Positions 51,646 through 61,321 of a DNA stretch of 64,000 bases are shown here, piece by piece (position 1 is the stretch's first letter; each line of letters begins with the position of its first letter). A model generated the notes under the pieces. It saw only the letters and a list, made by a program, of their open reading frames with translations. It had not been told where the DNA came from and made no database searches. The DNA is from JBNKHG01 sp050290225. GTDB lineage: Bacteria; Pseudomonadota; Gammaproteobacteria; Pseudomonadales; Cellvibrionaceae. The DNA lies in NCBI GenBank assembly GCA_050290225.1, contig JBNKHG010000024.1, positions 1-64,000 on the forward strand, written 5' to 3'. Position numbers and translations under genes: made by a program.

Positions 51646-52692
51646 CTAAAGATTTTCGTCAAGGGGAGTGGCTATAGTCTCCGCTTCCTCCGCCGATTCA
51701 TTTTGCTCTTCCTGTGGAAACTCATAACGCGTCACTATAACCAGCATTCCCAGTAAGGGATGATCGATATAGTGTTGCTCGCCACTGCGCATGCGCCGTT
51801 TTTGCTGCAGAGCAACCACCTGGTTGACCACATAGGGTTTGGCCAGAATCGAATCGTATTCACCCTGCGACGTATTGGCGGTTGACCAGAGCCCCTGCTC
51901 CGCCGTCTTGAAAAACGGTGTATTACCGTCGTTCTTGTGAAGACTGGGACGCGGCGGCAGTTCGGGCCAGTCATCGGCTTCCTGTCCGTAATTGGTGACA
52001 AACTGACTGAACCAGAGGTTGGTTTTCAGATGCAAGTAGCGCGATATGCTGAAAGTCAGGCTTCCTTCCAACTCGTGATGACTGCCAAATTCATTTCCCC
52101 CGAGGATTAGCAGTGCCGGTGCCTTTTCCTCTTCGACGATTGGTTGTCGCCAGGCCTGGTGAAAAAGCACCCGATAACGTTTGTTGCGACGCAATTGGCG
52201 CACCTCGGCCTCAAGCAGATGATCTTCTTTGGGGAGGAAAAAATAGGCTTCTCTGGCCAGGTCGATAGTCTGTGGAATAGGAGTGGCATTGTTGTCGCTA
52301 TCCTTGCCCATAGCCGGGTTATGCGGCTCCGTCTGCTGTCCCGGCCTGGTTTCATGGGACTCGTTTGTTAACACTCTCTTCTCAATGCCCGATGATTCGA
52401 ATGCCGACGCTGAATCCGGCTCAACCCCGGATAGGCTGGCTTGCCTTTGTTCTGCCAGGAAAGCTTCAGGGGAGCGCAATTCCACCCAGTTGGGGGGATA
52501 GGCCAGAGCGATATCTTTTCGCCAGTGCTCTTGAGTGGGTGCGCCGGACTGTCGTTGGCTGAAAATGGCAACTTCGATTTGAAACCAACGTTGCCCATCG
52601 GGTTCGAATTCCGCCATGGGTTCCAGCGCCCGGGACTGGGCGCCGTACAAATATGTCAGGCCGAACAGCAGGTAACGGAAAGCCTTTATCAT
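51646..52692 (-). CDS. csiV: CsiV-family protein
   Basis: 348 residues. A signal peptide (MIKAFRYLLFGLTYLYGAQS, ending RALEP) directs it to the periplasm. The CsiV pattern is WFQIEVAIFSQRQS, YFFLPKEDHLLEAEVRQLRR, YRVLFHQAWRQPIVEEE and DHPLLGMLVIVTRYE. It is a peptidoglycan-binding activator of d-amino-acid or beta-barrel processes in Vibrio and Pseudomonas relatives; the exact role is not known. It is downstream of mfd, with a gap of 93 bp, and may be cotranscribed. Confidence 0.8.
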   Translation of the reverse strand: MIKAFRYLLFGLTYLYGAQSRALEPMAEFEPDGQRWFQIEVAIFSQRQSGAPTQEHWRKDIALAYPPNWVELRSPEAFLAEQRQASLSGVEPDSASAFESSGIEKRVLTNESHETRPGQQTEPHNPAMGKDSDNNATPIPQTIDLAREAYFFLPKEDHLLEAEVRQLRRNKRYRVLFHQAWRQPIVEEEKAPALLILGGNEFGSHHELEGSLTFSISRYLHLKTNLWFSQFVTNYGQEADDWPELPPRPSLHKNDGNTPFFKTAEQGLWSTANTSQGEYDSILAKPYVVNQVVALQQKRRMRSGEQHYIDHPLLGMLVIVTRYEFPQEEQNESAEEAETIATPLDENL

Positions 52693-52785
52693 TGTGGATC
52701 TACTTTCTGGTTGAATAAGGTTACGGGTCGAAAAACATGGTCGCCGTCATCGAGTGGTTATGCCTATGGATGCCTGGCAGGGCAT

Positions 52786-55700
52786 TCAAGCCTGCGCTTG
52801 CTGGCCATCCTTGGGCGTCAATCGGGCGAGCATGTCATCCACCACTTTCAGGCGCTTTTCGGTATTTTCCATATCGTGCATAAATTTTAAATGGTTGGCA
52901 CCCTCCAGACGGTAGTTTTGTGGCTGGGTTTGCACAAGTTTTACAATTGTCAGGGGGTCTACCATGGGTTCACTGGAAAATTCAATTCGCCCGCTGCCTG
53001 AGGATGCTTCGAGTTTTTCGATCCCCAGGTGCTGGGCTTTCAACTTCATCTGGGTGACCCGAATAAGGTTTTTGGCCGGTTCTGGCAAGAGACCAAAACG
53101 ATCGATCATCTCCACCTGCAGTTCCTTGAGTTCTTCGCTGCTGTTCGCTCCCGCCAGTCGCTTATACATAATAAGTCGCGAGTGAACGTCGGGGAGGTAG
53201 TCCTCGGGGATCAGTGCCGGAATACGCAGATTGATTTCGATATCGGTGTTCAGCGGTTGTTCGATATTCGGCTCTTTGCCCGCCTGGATGGCTTTGACCG
53301 CGCGATCGAGCATATCCATATAGAGCGAGAAACCGACCGATTGGATCTGCCCGCTTTGCTCATCGCCCAACAATTCACCGGCACCACGGATTTCCATATC
53401 GTGAGTGGCCAGCGTAAAGCCGGAACCGAGGTCCTCAGCCTGGGAAATAGCTTCCAGGCGCTTGATGGCATCGTTGGTCATCGCCCGTTTGTGGGGGGTT
53501 AGCAGGTAGGCGTAAGCCTGGTGGTGGGAGCGTCCCACACGCCCGCGCAACTGGTGCAACTGGGCCAGGCCAAACTTGTCGGCGCGATCGATAAGAATGG
53601 TGTTTGCCGAAGGCACGTCGATGCCTGTTTCGATAATGGTGGTGCAAACCAACACGTTAAAGCGCTTGTGATAGAAGTCCGACATCACTTGCTCCAGAGC
53701 CCGTTCACGCATCTGTCCGTGGCCGATACCAATTCGGGCCTCGGGGATCAGCTCCTGCAGTTCCCGGGCAATGCGCTCGATACTGCTGACTTCATTGTGC
53801 AGGTAGTAGACCTGTCCCCCGCGGAGTATTTCCCGCAGTATGGCTTCCTTGGCGATGCTGCCGTCATATTGTCGAACGAAGGTTTTAACGGACAGGCGCT
53901 TGGCCGGCGGCGTGGCGATAATCGACAGGTCGCGGATACCGGCCATGGACATATTGAGGGTGCGCGGAATCGGTGTCGCAGTCAGGGTGAGGATATCCAC
54001 TTCCGAGCGCAGGGACTTCAGCTGATCCTTTTGACGCACGCCGAAGCGATGTTCCTCATCGATGATCAAGAGTCCGAGAGATTTGTATTTGATATCCGAT
54101 TGCAACAGCTTGTGGGTGCCGACGATGATGTCGACTTTGCCGGCTGCCAGTCTATCCTGCACAGCCTGGACCTCCTTGTTGCTGCGGAAGCGGGAGAGTA
54201 CTTCAACAGTGACCGGCCAATCGGCAAAACGGTCTTTGAGGGTTTCGTAATGCTGTTGGGCGAGCAGTGTGGTGGGAACCAGCATGGCCACTTGTTTGCC
54301 ACTGTGTACGGCGATAAAGGCGGCACGCATAGCGACTTCGGTTTTACCGAAACCGACATCGCCGCACACCAGCCGATCCATGGGCTTTTCCGAAAGCATA
54401 TCCCTGCGTACCGCCTCGATGGCCATTTCCTGATCAGGGGTTTCCTCAAAAGGAAAGCCGGCGGCAAAACTCTCATAAGCCGATTTCGGATCCTCGAACT
54501 GGAAGCCGACCCGGGCGGCACGGCGAGCATAGATATCCAGCAATTCGGCGGCCACGTCGCGGACTTGCTCGGCGGCTTTGCGTTTGGCCTTCTGCCACTG
54601 CTCGCTGCCGAGTTTGTGCAACGGTGCCAGTTCTTCTTCCGTGCCGCTGTATCGACTGACCAGGTGAAGACTGGCTACGGGTACGTAGAGTTTTGCCTCG
54701 TTGGCGTACTCGAGGGTAAGGAACTCGTTCTCCTGACCGTCCACCGAGATGGTTTGCATGCCGCGATAGCGACCGACACCGTGGTCGATGTGTACCACCG
54801 GGGCTCCGATACGGAGCTCGGTCAGGTTCTTGATAACCTGATCGGCGTAATCCTGGCTGGCTTTGCGGCGTCGGCGCTGCTGGACCCTTTCTCCAAACAG
54901 CTGGGACTCGGCAATGAGTGCGATGGCCGGTTCCTTTAACATCATTCCCTGGTCGAGCGGTGCCACTGTAATGGCGATGCGGCATTCAGCGGAGGAAAAC
55001 ACCTGCCAGGATTCAACGCTCTCAGGTTTAATGTGGATGCGACTGAGGAGTTCCAGCAGGGTTTCGCGTCGACCCGGGGATTCCGCGCAGAAGAGCACTC
55101 TCCCTTTGTAGGTGGCGAGGAAAGCTTGCAGTTTTTCCAGAGGGTTATCAGCCTGGGAATGCAGGTAGAGTTCTGGTGGTGTTTCGGCGTTAAAGTTGAT
55201 ATGCCCGGCGGTATCGATCACCGGTTCGACCGAAAGCGAGGTCCGCGGGTATTGCTTTAGCGAACTGAAGAGTTCGCCGCTGTCGAGAAATACCTCTTTC
55301 GGGGGAAGCAGGGGACGCTCCGGATCGACGCGGCGGCTTTCGTAGCGTTGGCTCAGTTCCTGCCAAAAATGATCGACTCCATTTTCAATACTGCCGAGCG
55401 TGAAAATCTGGGTACTTGACGGCAAGTAATCAAACAGGGTGCTGCAGGCCTCGAAGAAGAGGGGGAGGTAATACTCGATTCCGGCGGGTGAGATGCCGCC
55501 ACTGACATCCTGGTATATCGGGCAGCTGCGGTGATCCACGTCGAAGCGCTCGTGCCAGTGCTCTTTGAACAGGGATATTCCGGCTTTGTCGAGGGGAAAC
55601 TCCTTGGCCGGGAGTAATTGGATTTGCTCGACCCTGTCGATGGTGCGCTGGGATTCGGGGTCAAAGGTGCGCAAGCTGTCCACTTCGTCATCGAAAAGAT

Positions 55701-56271
55701 CAATGCGGTAGGGGAACTCGCTGCCCATGGGATAGATGTCCATCAACGAACCGCGCACAGCGAATTCACCGTGTTCATAAACCGTATCGACACAGCGGTA
55801 GCCCGACTTTTCCAGGCGCGAGCGCATGGCCTCGACGTCGAATTGTTGCCCGCAACTGAGTACCAGGCTTTTCGAGGTCAGGTACCCCAGGGGTAACAAT
55901 CGGTGCATCAGTGTGGTGACCGGCACCACCAGAATGCCTTTCTTCAACTGCGGCAACTGGTAGAGGGTGGACAGACGCTGGGAGATAATGTCCTGGTGAG
56001 GTGAAAAAGTATCGTACGGGAGGGTTTCCCAATCCGGAAAGTGGAGAATGGGTAAAGTCTCGTCCTTGCCGTCACTGGTGTTGAAACATTTCAGTTCGCT
56101 TTCCAAAGCACTGGCGGTAGTCCCGTCGGGGGTGATCGCCAGGGTCAATTTGTCGCTATTGCGAGCGGCGCAAAGCACACACAGTGCACGGCTGCTTCCG
56201 GGCAGTTGCCCCCAATGTTGTTTGTCGCCGGGTTTATCCAGCGGTGGGGGGAGAAAGAGGGAGTTGTTCAT
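52786..56271 (-). CDS. mfd: Transcription-repair coupling factor Mfd
   Basis: 1161 residues, near E. coli's 1148. The UvrB-homology N-terminal domains (LPILHFPDWETLPYDTFSPH) are followed by the RNA polymerase-interaction domain (VVHIDHGVGRYRGMQTISVD). The RecG-like motor shows VCGDVGFGKTEVAMRA (Walker A), DEEHRFGVRQKD, TLTATPIPRTLNMS and HGQMRERALEQV, and the C-terminal TRG motif and UvrA-binding D7 end. It displaces stalled RNA polymerase and recruits UvrA. Start ATG is the first in the frame, and a stretch of 50 bases lies before the next plus-strand gene. Confidence 0.97.
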   Translation of the reverse strand: MNNSLFLPPPLDKPGDKQHWGQLPGSSRALCVLCAARNSDKLTLAITPDGTTASALESELKCFNTSDGKDETLPILHFPDWETLPYDTFSPHQDIISQRLSTLYQLPQLKKGILVVPVTTLMHRLLPLGYLTSKSLVLSCGQQFDVEAMRSRLEKSGYRCVDTVYEHGEFAVRGSLMDIYPMGSEFPYRIDLFDDEVDSLRTFDPESQRTIDRVEQIQLLPAKEFPLDKAGISLFKEHWHERFDVDHRSCPIYQDVSGGISPAGIEYYLPLFFEACSTLFDYLPSSTQIFTLGSIENGVDHFWQELSQRYESRRVDPERPLLPPKEVFLDSGELFSSLKQYPRTSLSVEPVIDTAGHINFNAETPPELYLHSQADNPLEKLQAFLATYKGRVLFCAESPGRRETLLELLSRIHIKPESVESWQVFSSAECRIAITVAPLDQGMMLKEPAIALIAESQLFGERVQQRRRRKASQDYADQVIKNLTELRIGAPVVHIDHGVGRYRGMQTISVDGQENEFLTLEYANEAKLYVPVASLHLVSRYSGTEEELAPLHKLGSEQWQKAKRKAAEQVRDVAAELLDIYARRAARVGFQFEDPKSAYESFAAGFPFEETPDQEMAIEAVRRDMLSEKPMDRLVCGDVGFGKTEVAMRAAFIAVHSGKQVAMLVPTTLLAQQHYETLKDRFADWPVTVEVLSRFRSNKEVQAVQDRLAAGKVDIIVGTHKLLQSDIKYKSLGLLIIDEEHRFGVRQKDQLKSLRSEVDILTLTATPIPRTLNMSMAGIRDLSIIATPPAKRLSVKTFVRQYDGSIAKEAILREILRGGQVYYLHNEVSSIERIARELQELIPEARIGIGHGQMRERALEQVMSDFYHKRFNVLVCTTIIETGIDVPSANTILIDRADKFGLAQLHQLRGRVGRSHHQAYAYLLTPHKRAMTNDAIKRLEAISQAEDLGSGFTLATHDMEIRGAGELLGDEQSGQIQSVGFSLYMDMLDRAVKAIQAGKEPNIEQPLNTDIEINLRIPALIPEDYLPDVHSRLIMYKRLAGANSSEELKELQVEMIDRFGLLPEPAKNLIRVTQMKLKAQHLGIEKLEASSGSGRIEFSSEPMVDPLTIVKLVQTQPQNYRLEGANHLKFMHDMENTEKRLKVVDDMLARLTPKDGQQAQA

Positions 56272-56315
56272 TGTATCTCGGCTGTTCAGGCGACATCTGG
56301 GCGGGTTGCAAATGG

Positions 56316-56498
56316 ATGGCTATTGTAACCGCTTTTGCCACGCTCTGGGCTGTGAATTGGTTTATCGGTTTGGGCCGGACGGTATGGCCGGTTATCCCGG
56401 ATAATGGCTATAAGTTTGATGAATACCTGACCAGTGAAAGCCGAAAGCCCTATAAAATAAAAGGTTTGGGGAGAGGCCAGGCCAAAATTGTGCACTGA
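56316..56498 (+). CDS. Possible small membrane protein
   Basis: A 60-codon ORF from ATG 56316. The start is a hydrophobic stretch rich in Trp (MAIVTAFATLWAVNWFIGLG), followed by a basic, hydrophilic end (ESRKPYKIKGLGRGQAKIVH), as in single-pass small proteins. The ribosome-binding site is weak (GGGTTG). It fills the gap between mfd and the gapdh gene. It could be a chance ORF. Confidence 0.35.
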   Translation: MAIVTAFATLWAVNWFIGLGRTVWPVIPDNGYKFDEYLTSESRKPYKIKGLGRGQAKIVH

Positions 56499-56690
56499 TT
56501 GACCTCAAGGGCGTATTTCTCCCGGTGGGAGCGGTTGCGCGCCGTGCTTGGAATCACGATAATACGCAGCCCAGACTAGAGCTGACGTGTTTTCGCCGGT
56601 TTCAGACGGCGGTCCCAGCCACGGAAGACTCTGGTGAATTTGGGGGTCTATAGACTCCTGCAAGACTCACAACACAAAGGTATAGAGCCC

Positions 56691-58151
56691 GTGACCGCAA
56701 ACCGACCGAAGCCGGACGATTACTTCAAAGACTGGAAAGCGCGTGAAGCTCTGGCGGAAGCCATGATTCCCATGATTGGTAAACTTTACCGTGAGCGCAA
56801 TGTCGCCACGCATATGTATGGTAAGCCGTTGGTGAACCGTTCAGTGCTGGACATCATGAAGGCACACCGTTTCGTTCGTCAGGTCGAAGAAAACGAGCTG
56901 TCCGAATTCGAAAGTTACCCTATCCTGGAAGCTATTTCCGCGATGGATCTTGGGCCAGCTCATATCGACCTGGGTAAGATGGCGGTCAATTACATGAAGG
57001 ATGACCGTGGCCAGACGCCGGTGGACTATGTCGCCCAGGAGTTGGCGGATGCCGTGAGTAGCGAAAACAAGCCGCTGCCCGAACCGCAGGATGTCGTCCT
57101 CTATGGCTTTGGTCGTATCGGTCGCCTGGTGGCGCGCCTGTTGGTGGAAAAGGCCGGCAGTGGTGACGTGCTGCGCTTAAAGGCAATCGTCGTACGTAAG
57201 GGCAAGGCCGATAATGACCTGGTCAAGCGCGCTTCGTTGTTGCGTCGCGATTCGGTTCACGGCACTTTCAAGGGCACCATTCGCGTCGACGAAGAGACCA
57301 ATACCCTGGTGCTCAACGGTAACGAAGTGAAGGTTATCTATGCCAATTCACCGAGTGAAGTGGATTACACCGCATACGGTATCAACAATGCCATTATTGT
57401 TGACAACACCGGTGTATGGCGAGACGAGGAGGGGCTGGGTCAGCACCTGCAGAGCAAGGGCGCCAGCAAGGTGATTCTGACTGCCCCGGGTAAAGGTGAC
57501 ATCAAGAACATCGTTTACGGCATCAACAACAGTGAAATTTCACCGGAGGACAAGATCCTGTCCGCCGCTTCCTGTACCACCAACGCCATTGTGCCTGTAT
57601 TGAAGACCCTGATTGATAAGTATGGAGTCAAGCACGGTCACGTGGAAACCGTCCACGCGTACACCAATGACCAAAATTTGATCGATAACTACCACAAGGG
57701 CGAGCGTCGCGGTCGCAGCGCGGCCTTGAACATGGTATTGACGGAAACCGGCGCCGCCAAGGCGGTCGCCAAGGCGCTGCCTCAGTTGAAGGGTAAGTTG
57801 ACCGGTAATGCCATCCGTGTTCCCACGCCTAACGTGTCCATGGCTATCCTGAATCTCCAGCTGGAGCAAAATACCACCAAGGATGAGCTGAACGAATATA
57901 TGCGTGGTGTAGCCTTGCATTCACCGCTGCAGCAGCAGATCGATTTCACCAATTCCCCGGAAGTGGTGTCCTGTGATTTTGTGGGTTCGCGCCACGCTTG
58001 CGTATTCGACGCCAAGGCAACCATCGTTGAAGGCAACAGTGCGGTTCTGTACTGCTGGTATGACAACGAGTTTGGTTATAGCTGCCAGGTGGTGCGCTGC
58101 CTGGAGGATATGGCTGGGGTTAGCTACGACATCTATCCCAAGAAGCTGTAA
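56691..58151 (+). CDS. gap: Glyceraldehyde-3-phosphate dehydrogenase, N-terminally extended type
   Basis: 486 residues from GTG 56691; an earlier GTG (56634) would add 19. An N-terminal helical extension of about 125 residues (WKAREALAEAMIPMIGKLYR, then VLDIMKAHRFVRQVEEN) precedes the usual NAD-binding domain (VVLYGFGRIGRLVARLLVE). The catalytic Cys is in SAASCTTNAIVPVLK and the His in VETVHAYTNDQNLIDN. This longer enzyme is like P. aeruginosa PA3001. It oxidises glyceraldehyde 3-phosphate to 1,3-bisphosphoglycerate; a gluconeogenic preference is suspected for the type. Terminator at 58274-58313. Confidence 0.93.
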   Translation: MTANRPKPDDYFKDWKAREALAEAMIPMIGKLYRERNVATHMYGKPLVNRSVLDIMKAHRFVRQVEENELSEFESYPILEAISAMDLGPAHIDLGKMAVNYMKDDRGQTPVDYVAQELADAVSSENKPLPEPQDVVLYGFGRIGRLVARLLVEKAGSGDVLRLKAIVVRKGKADNDLVKRASLLRRDSVHGTFKGTIRVDEETNTLVLNGNEVKVIYANSPSEVDYTAYGINNAIIVDNTGVWRDEEGLGQHLQSKGASKVILTAPGKGDIKNIVYGINNSEISPEDKILSAASCTTNAIVPVLKTLIDKYGVKHGHVETVHAYTNDQNLIDNYHKGERRGRSAALNMVLTETGAAKAVAKALPQLKGKLTGNAIRVPTPNVSMAILNLQLEQNTTKDELNEYMRGVALHSPLQQQIDFTNSPEVVSCDFVGSRHACVFDAKATIVEGNSAVLYCWYDNEFGYSCQVVRCLEDMAGVSYDIYPKKL

Positions 58152-58167
58152 ACCAAGAAGCTGTAAA
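58138..58167 (+). repeat. 15-bp tandem duplication across the gapdh stop codon
   Basis: CCAAGAAGCTGTAAA at 58138-58152 and 58153-58167, perfect. The second copy repeats the codons of the last residues and the stop. Confidence 0.9.
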
Positions 58168-58273
58168 CACCTGCAGTTTTGGCAAAGGCCCCTCTGGCTC
58201 CGGGACAGGTACCTGCAAGTTTTGGGGCCGCTACCTGCAGTTTGGAAAACGCGCCAGACGTTTTGGGAATAAG

Positions 58274-58313
58274 GTCCGTCGAAACCAGTTTCGGCGGACT
58301 GTTTGGTTTTTTA
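58274..58313 (+). terminator. Terminator after gapdh
   Basis: GTCCGTCGAAAC (58274-58285), CA, then GTTTCGGCGGAC (58288-58299) pair with one mismatch; TGTTTGGTTTTTT follows. The rest of the 617-bp gap 58152-58768 has several ACCTGCAAGTTTT-like repeats (58167-58250) and the nqr promoter region. Confidence 0.85.
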
Positions 58314-58439
58314 GGTGGTTTTGATTCACTTGTAGGGCATCCCCCTTTTTATTTTTCCCAATTCTTTCGATAGCGACCTAAGATCTTGAGATTATTGGTT
58401 TTTTGATATCGAAAAAGGCGAAAAATGCGGGTTTTGCTC

Positions 58440-58468
58440 TGGCCAGCGGTGGGTCTCATCTTTATAAT
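58440..58468 (+). promoter_or_regulatory. Possible nqr operon promoter
   Basis: TGGCCA (58440-58445) and a consensus TATAAT (58463-58468), 17-bp spacing, 300 bp before nqrA. A second candidate is TTGACA at 58685-58690, with a poor -10. A long leader is implied in the first case. Confidence 0.4.
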
Positions 58469-58768
58469 TGCGCCCGTTTGCCCAGGGAACTGCCCGTCAC
58501 CGGAGCACATTTCTGGGAAATTGCGTTTTTAGGGCTCTCGTTCATACCGCTTTAGACGTATTTGTCAGCTTTTCCGGGTTTTTTGGTGAAAGCCACAAGC
58601 ATTGACTGAATTATGTTCTAAAAGGGGTTTCGGCTAACGTTGGCTCTTTTCAGGTGTTGAGAAACCGGCCTTGCAACTGAGGCTGTTGACACCTGATACA
58701 ACAATAAATGGCATGCGCCTTGGCGTAGCGCCACACACTTTATCTAACGAGTGATTAGGCAGAGACGT

Positions 58769-60112
58769 ATGATAAAGATCCGTCGGGGATTGGATTTACC
58801 TATATCCGGTGCTCCCGAGCAGACCATCACTGATGGTCCGAAAGTCCGCGCTGTTGCTGTCATTGGCTTTGATTACCCCGGTATGAAGCCCACCATGGCA
58901 GTGAAAGTAGGGGACAAGGTCAAACTCGGGCAGCTACTCTTTACAGACAAAAAGACTGAAGGCGTTAAGTACACCGCACCTGCGGGGGGTACTGTTTCGG
59001 CCATCAACCGGGGCGAACGCCGCGTCCTTCAGTCGGTGGTGATCGATGTTGAGGGCGACGAGGCAGAGAATTTTGCCAAGTACGATGCCGATCAACTGGG
59101 GTCCCTGAGCCTGGAACAGGTGAAAGAGAACCTGGTGAACTCCGGTCTCTGGACTGCGCTGCGCACCCGTCCTTACAGTAAAGTACCTGCGCCGGCGACG
59201 TCACCCAGCTCGATTTTTGTGACCGCTATGGATACCAATCCTCTGTCGGCCAATCCCGAGGGTATCATTCGTGAAAACCGTGAAGACTTTGTCAATGGTC
59301 TGGCGATTCTGGCCAAGCTGAGCGACGGCAAGGTCTATGTCTGCAAGGCTCCCGGGACGGATGTGCAGACGGGTAATATCGACGGTGTTGTCACCGAAGA
59401 GTTTGACGGTGTTCACCCGGCCGGTAATGCTGGCACGCATATCCACTTCCTGGATCCAGTGAGCGCGACCAAGACTGTCTGGACCATCAACTACCAGGAT
59501 GTGATCGCCTTCGGCAAGCTGTTTACATCCGGTCGGCTGCCTGTGGAACGCGTGGTTTCTCTGGCGGGTCCGCAAGTTGAAAAGCCGCGTCTGCTGCGCA
59601 CTCGCCTGGGTGCCAATCTGGACGAATTGACGGCCGGTGAAATGAAAACGGGTGAGAACCGGGTGATTTCCGGGTCCGTGTTTGGCGGCCGTTCCGCCCG
59701 CGGTGCTTTTGCCTATCTCGGCCGCTATCACAACCAGGTCAGTGTGTTGGCGGAAGGTCGCGACCGTCCGTTCCTGCACTACCTCCGTGCCGGGTTCAAT
59801 ATGTTTTCCACGCTGGGCATCTATATCTCCAGCCTGAGCAAGGGTAAGAAGTTCGACTTCACCACCACCACCATGGGCAGCGAGCGAGCCATGGTACCGG
59901 TGGGTAATTACGAAACCGTGATGCCGCTGGATATTCTGCCCACGCAACTGTTGCGCGCCCTCATCGTCGGCGACACCGACACGGCTCAGAAGCTGGGTTG
60001 TTTGGAGCTGGATGAAGAAGATTTGGCGCTGCTGACCTTCGTGTGTCCGGGTAAGTACGAGTATGGCCCGATCCTGCGCGATAACCTGACTCGTATCGAG
60101 AAGGAGGGCTAG
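58769..60112 (+). CDS. nqrA: Na+-translocating NADH:quinone reductase subunit A
   Basis: 447 residues from ATG 58769. MIKIRRGLDLPISGAPEQTI, and AVIGFDYPGMKPTMAVKVGD, are the usual start. It has the peripheral cytoplasmic domain with THIHFLDPVSATKTVWTINY and RVVSLAGPQVEKPRLLRTRL, and the C-terminal ELDEEDLALLTFVCPGKYEY. NqrA contributes the ubiquinone-binding side of the Na+-pumping complex. It is the first gene of nqrABCDEF; gaps are 3, -8, 3, 3 and 21 bp, all in one operon. Confidence 0.97.
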   Translation: MIKIRRGLDLPISGAPEQTITDGPKVRAVAVIGFDYPGMKPTMAVKVGDKVKLGQLLFTDKKTEGVKYTAPAGGTVSAINRGERRVLQSVVIDVEGDEAENFAKYDADQLGSLSLEQVKENLVNSGLWTALRTRPYSKVPAPATSPSSIFVTAMDTNPLSANPEGIIRENREDFVNGLAILAKLSDGKVYVCKAPGTDVQTGNIDGVVTEEFDGVHPAGNAGTHIHFLDPVSATKTVWTINYQDVIAFGKLFTSGRLPVERVVSLAGPQVEKPRLLRTRLGANLDELTAGEMKTGENRVISGSVFGGRSARGAFAYLGRYHNQVSVLAEGRDRPFLHYLRAGFNMFSTLGIYISSLSKGKKFDFTTTTMGSERAMVPVGNYETVMPLDILPTQLLRALIVGDTDTAQKLGCLELDEEDLALLTFVCPGKYEYGPILRDNLTRIEKEG

Positions 60113-60115
60113 CTT

Positions 60116-61321
60116 GTGAAGGCTCTACGCAAGATTTTTGACGATATGGAACCGCACTTTCACAAGGGCGGTAAGTTTGAAAGCTGGTATTCGCTCTACG
60201 AAGCGATTGATACCGGCTTTTTTCGTCCCAATGACGTGACCAAATCCACTTCCCATGTGCGTGACGGGGTTGACCTCAAGCGCATTATGATCACTGTGTG
60301 GGTCTGTACTTTCCCCGCCATGTTTTATGGTATGTACAACCTGGGCTGGCAGGCCAACACCATTATGGCCGACCTGGGTGTGGCTGCGGTGGAAGGCTGG
60401 CGCGGCGGTTTGATCGAGCTTTTCGCCGGGTATGATGCCAACAGCATCTGGGATAACCTGTGGCACGGAGCGGCTTACTTCCTGCCGATATATTTCACCG
60501 TGTTCGTGGTTGGCGGCTTCTGGGAAGTCCTGTTCGCGATGAAACGCGGTCACGAGGTCAATGAAGGCTTCTTCGTCACCTCTGTGCTATTTGCCCTGAT
60601 CTGTCCGCCGGATGTTCCTTTGTGGCAAGCCGCGCTGGGTATCAGCTTTGGTGTGGTGATCGCCAAGGAAGTCTTCGGTGGCACCGGCAAAAACTTCCTC
60701 AACCCGGCACTGGCCGGCCGCGCGTTCCTGTTCTTTGCCTACCCGGCCTCCATGTCCGGTGATGCGGTTTGGACTGCGGTGGACGGCTACACCGGCGCGA
60801 CGGCGCTGTCTGTAGCAGCCTCTCAAGGAATGGCGGCACTTCAAAACCAGATCTCCTGGCTGGATGCCTTCTTTGGCAATATGCAGGGTTCTATCGGAGA
60901 AACGTCCACCCTGGCGATCCTGATTGGCGGCTTCTTCCTGCTGGTGATGCGTATCGCTTCTTTACGCATTGTAGCGGGTGTGATGCTGGGAATGTTCCTG
61001 ACCTCGACCCTGTTCAATGTGGTGGGCAACCCCGAAACCAATCCCATGATGGCGATGCCCTGGCACTGGCACCTGGTGGTGGGTGGCTTTGCCTTCGGTA
61101 TGATTTTCATGGCTACCGATCCTGTGTCCGCTTCCATGACCAACGCCGGCAAGTGGTGGTTTGGCGCCCTGATTGGCTTTATGGTGGTGGTCATTCGCGT
61201 GTTAAACCCGGCTTTCCCGGAAGGCATGATGTTGGCCATCCTGTTTGCCAACCTATTTGCACCCTTGATTGACCATTTCGTTGTGCAGGCAAATATCAAA
61301 CGGAGGTTGGCACGTGGCTAA
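60116..61321 (+). CDS. nqrB: Na+-translocating NADH:quinone reductase subunit B
   Basis: 401 residues from GTG 60116, with AAGGAGGG 8 bases upstream. Ten or so membrane segments are visible (from FPAMFYGMYNLGWQ to FPEGMMLAILFANLFAPLID). The covalent FMN attachment Thr lies in DGYTGATALS. The riboflavin- and Na+-pathway helices are normal. It forms the membrane core with NqrD and NqrE. Its stop overlaps the start of nqrC. Confidence 0.97.
   Translation: MKALRKIFDDMEPHFHKGGKFESWYSLYEAIDTGFFRPNDVTKSTSHVRDGVDLKRIMITVWVCTFPAMFYGMYNLGWQANTIMADLGVAAVEGWRGGLIELFAGYDANSIWDNLWHGAAYFLPIYFTVFVVGGFWEVLFAMKRGHEVNEGFFVTSVLFALICPPDVPLWQAALGISFGVVIAKEVFGGTGKNFLNPALAGRAFLFFAYPASMSGDAVWTAVDGYTGATALSVAASQGMAALQNQISWLDAFFGNMQGSIGETSTLAILIGGFFLLVMRIASLRIVAGVMLGMFLTSTLFNVVGNPETNPMMAMPWHWHLVVGGFAFGMIFMATDPVSASMTNAGKWWFGALIGFMVVVIRVLNPAFPEGMMLAILFANLFAPLIDHFVVQANIKRRLARG

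Noticed and set aside
53521..54939. 472-codon plus-strand ORF within mfd
   Set aside because: It is a shadow in the antisense strand of mfd; no start signals or conserved motifs.
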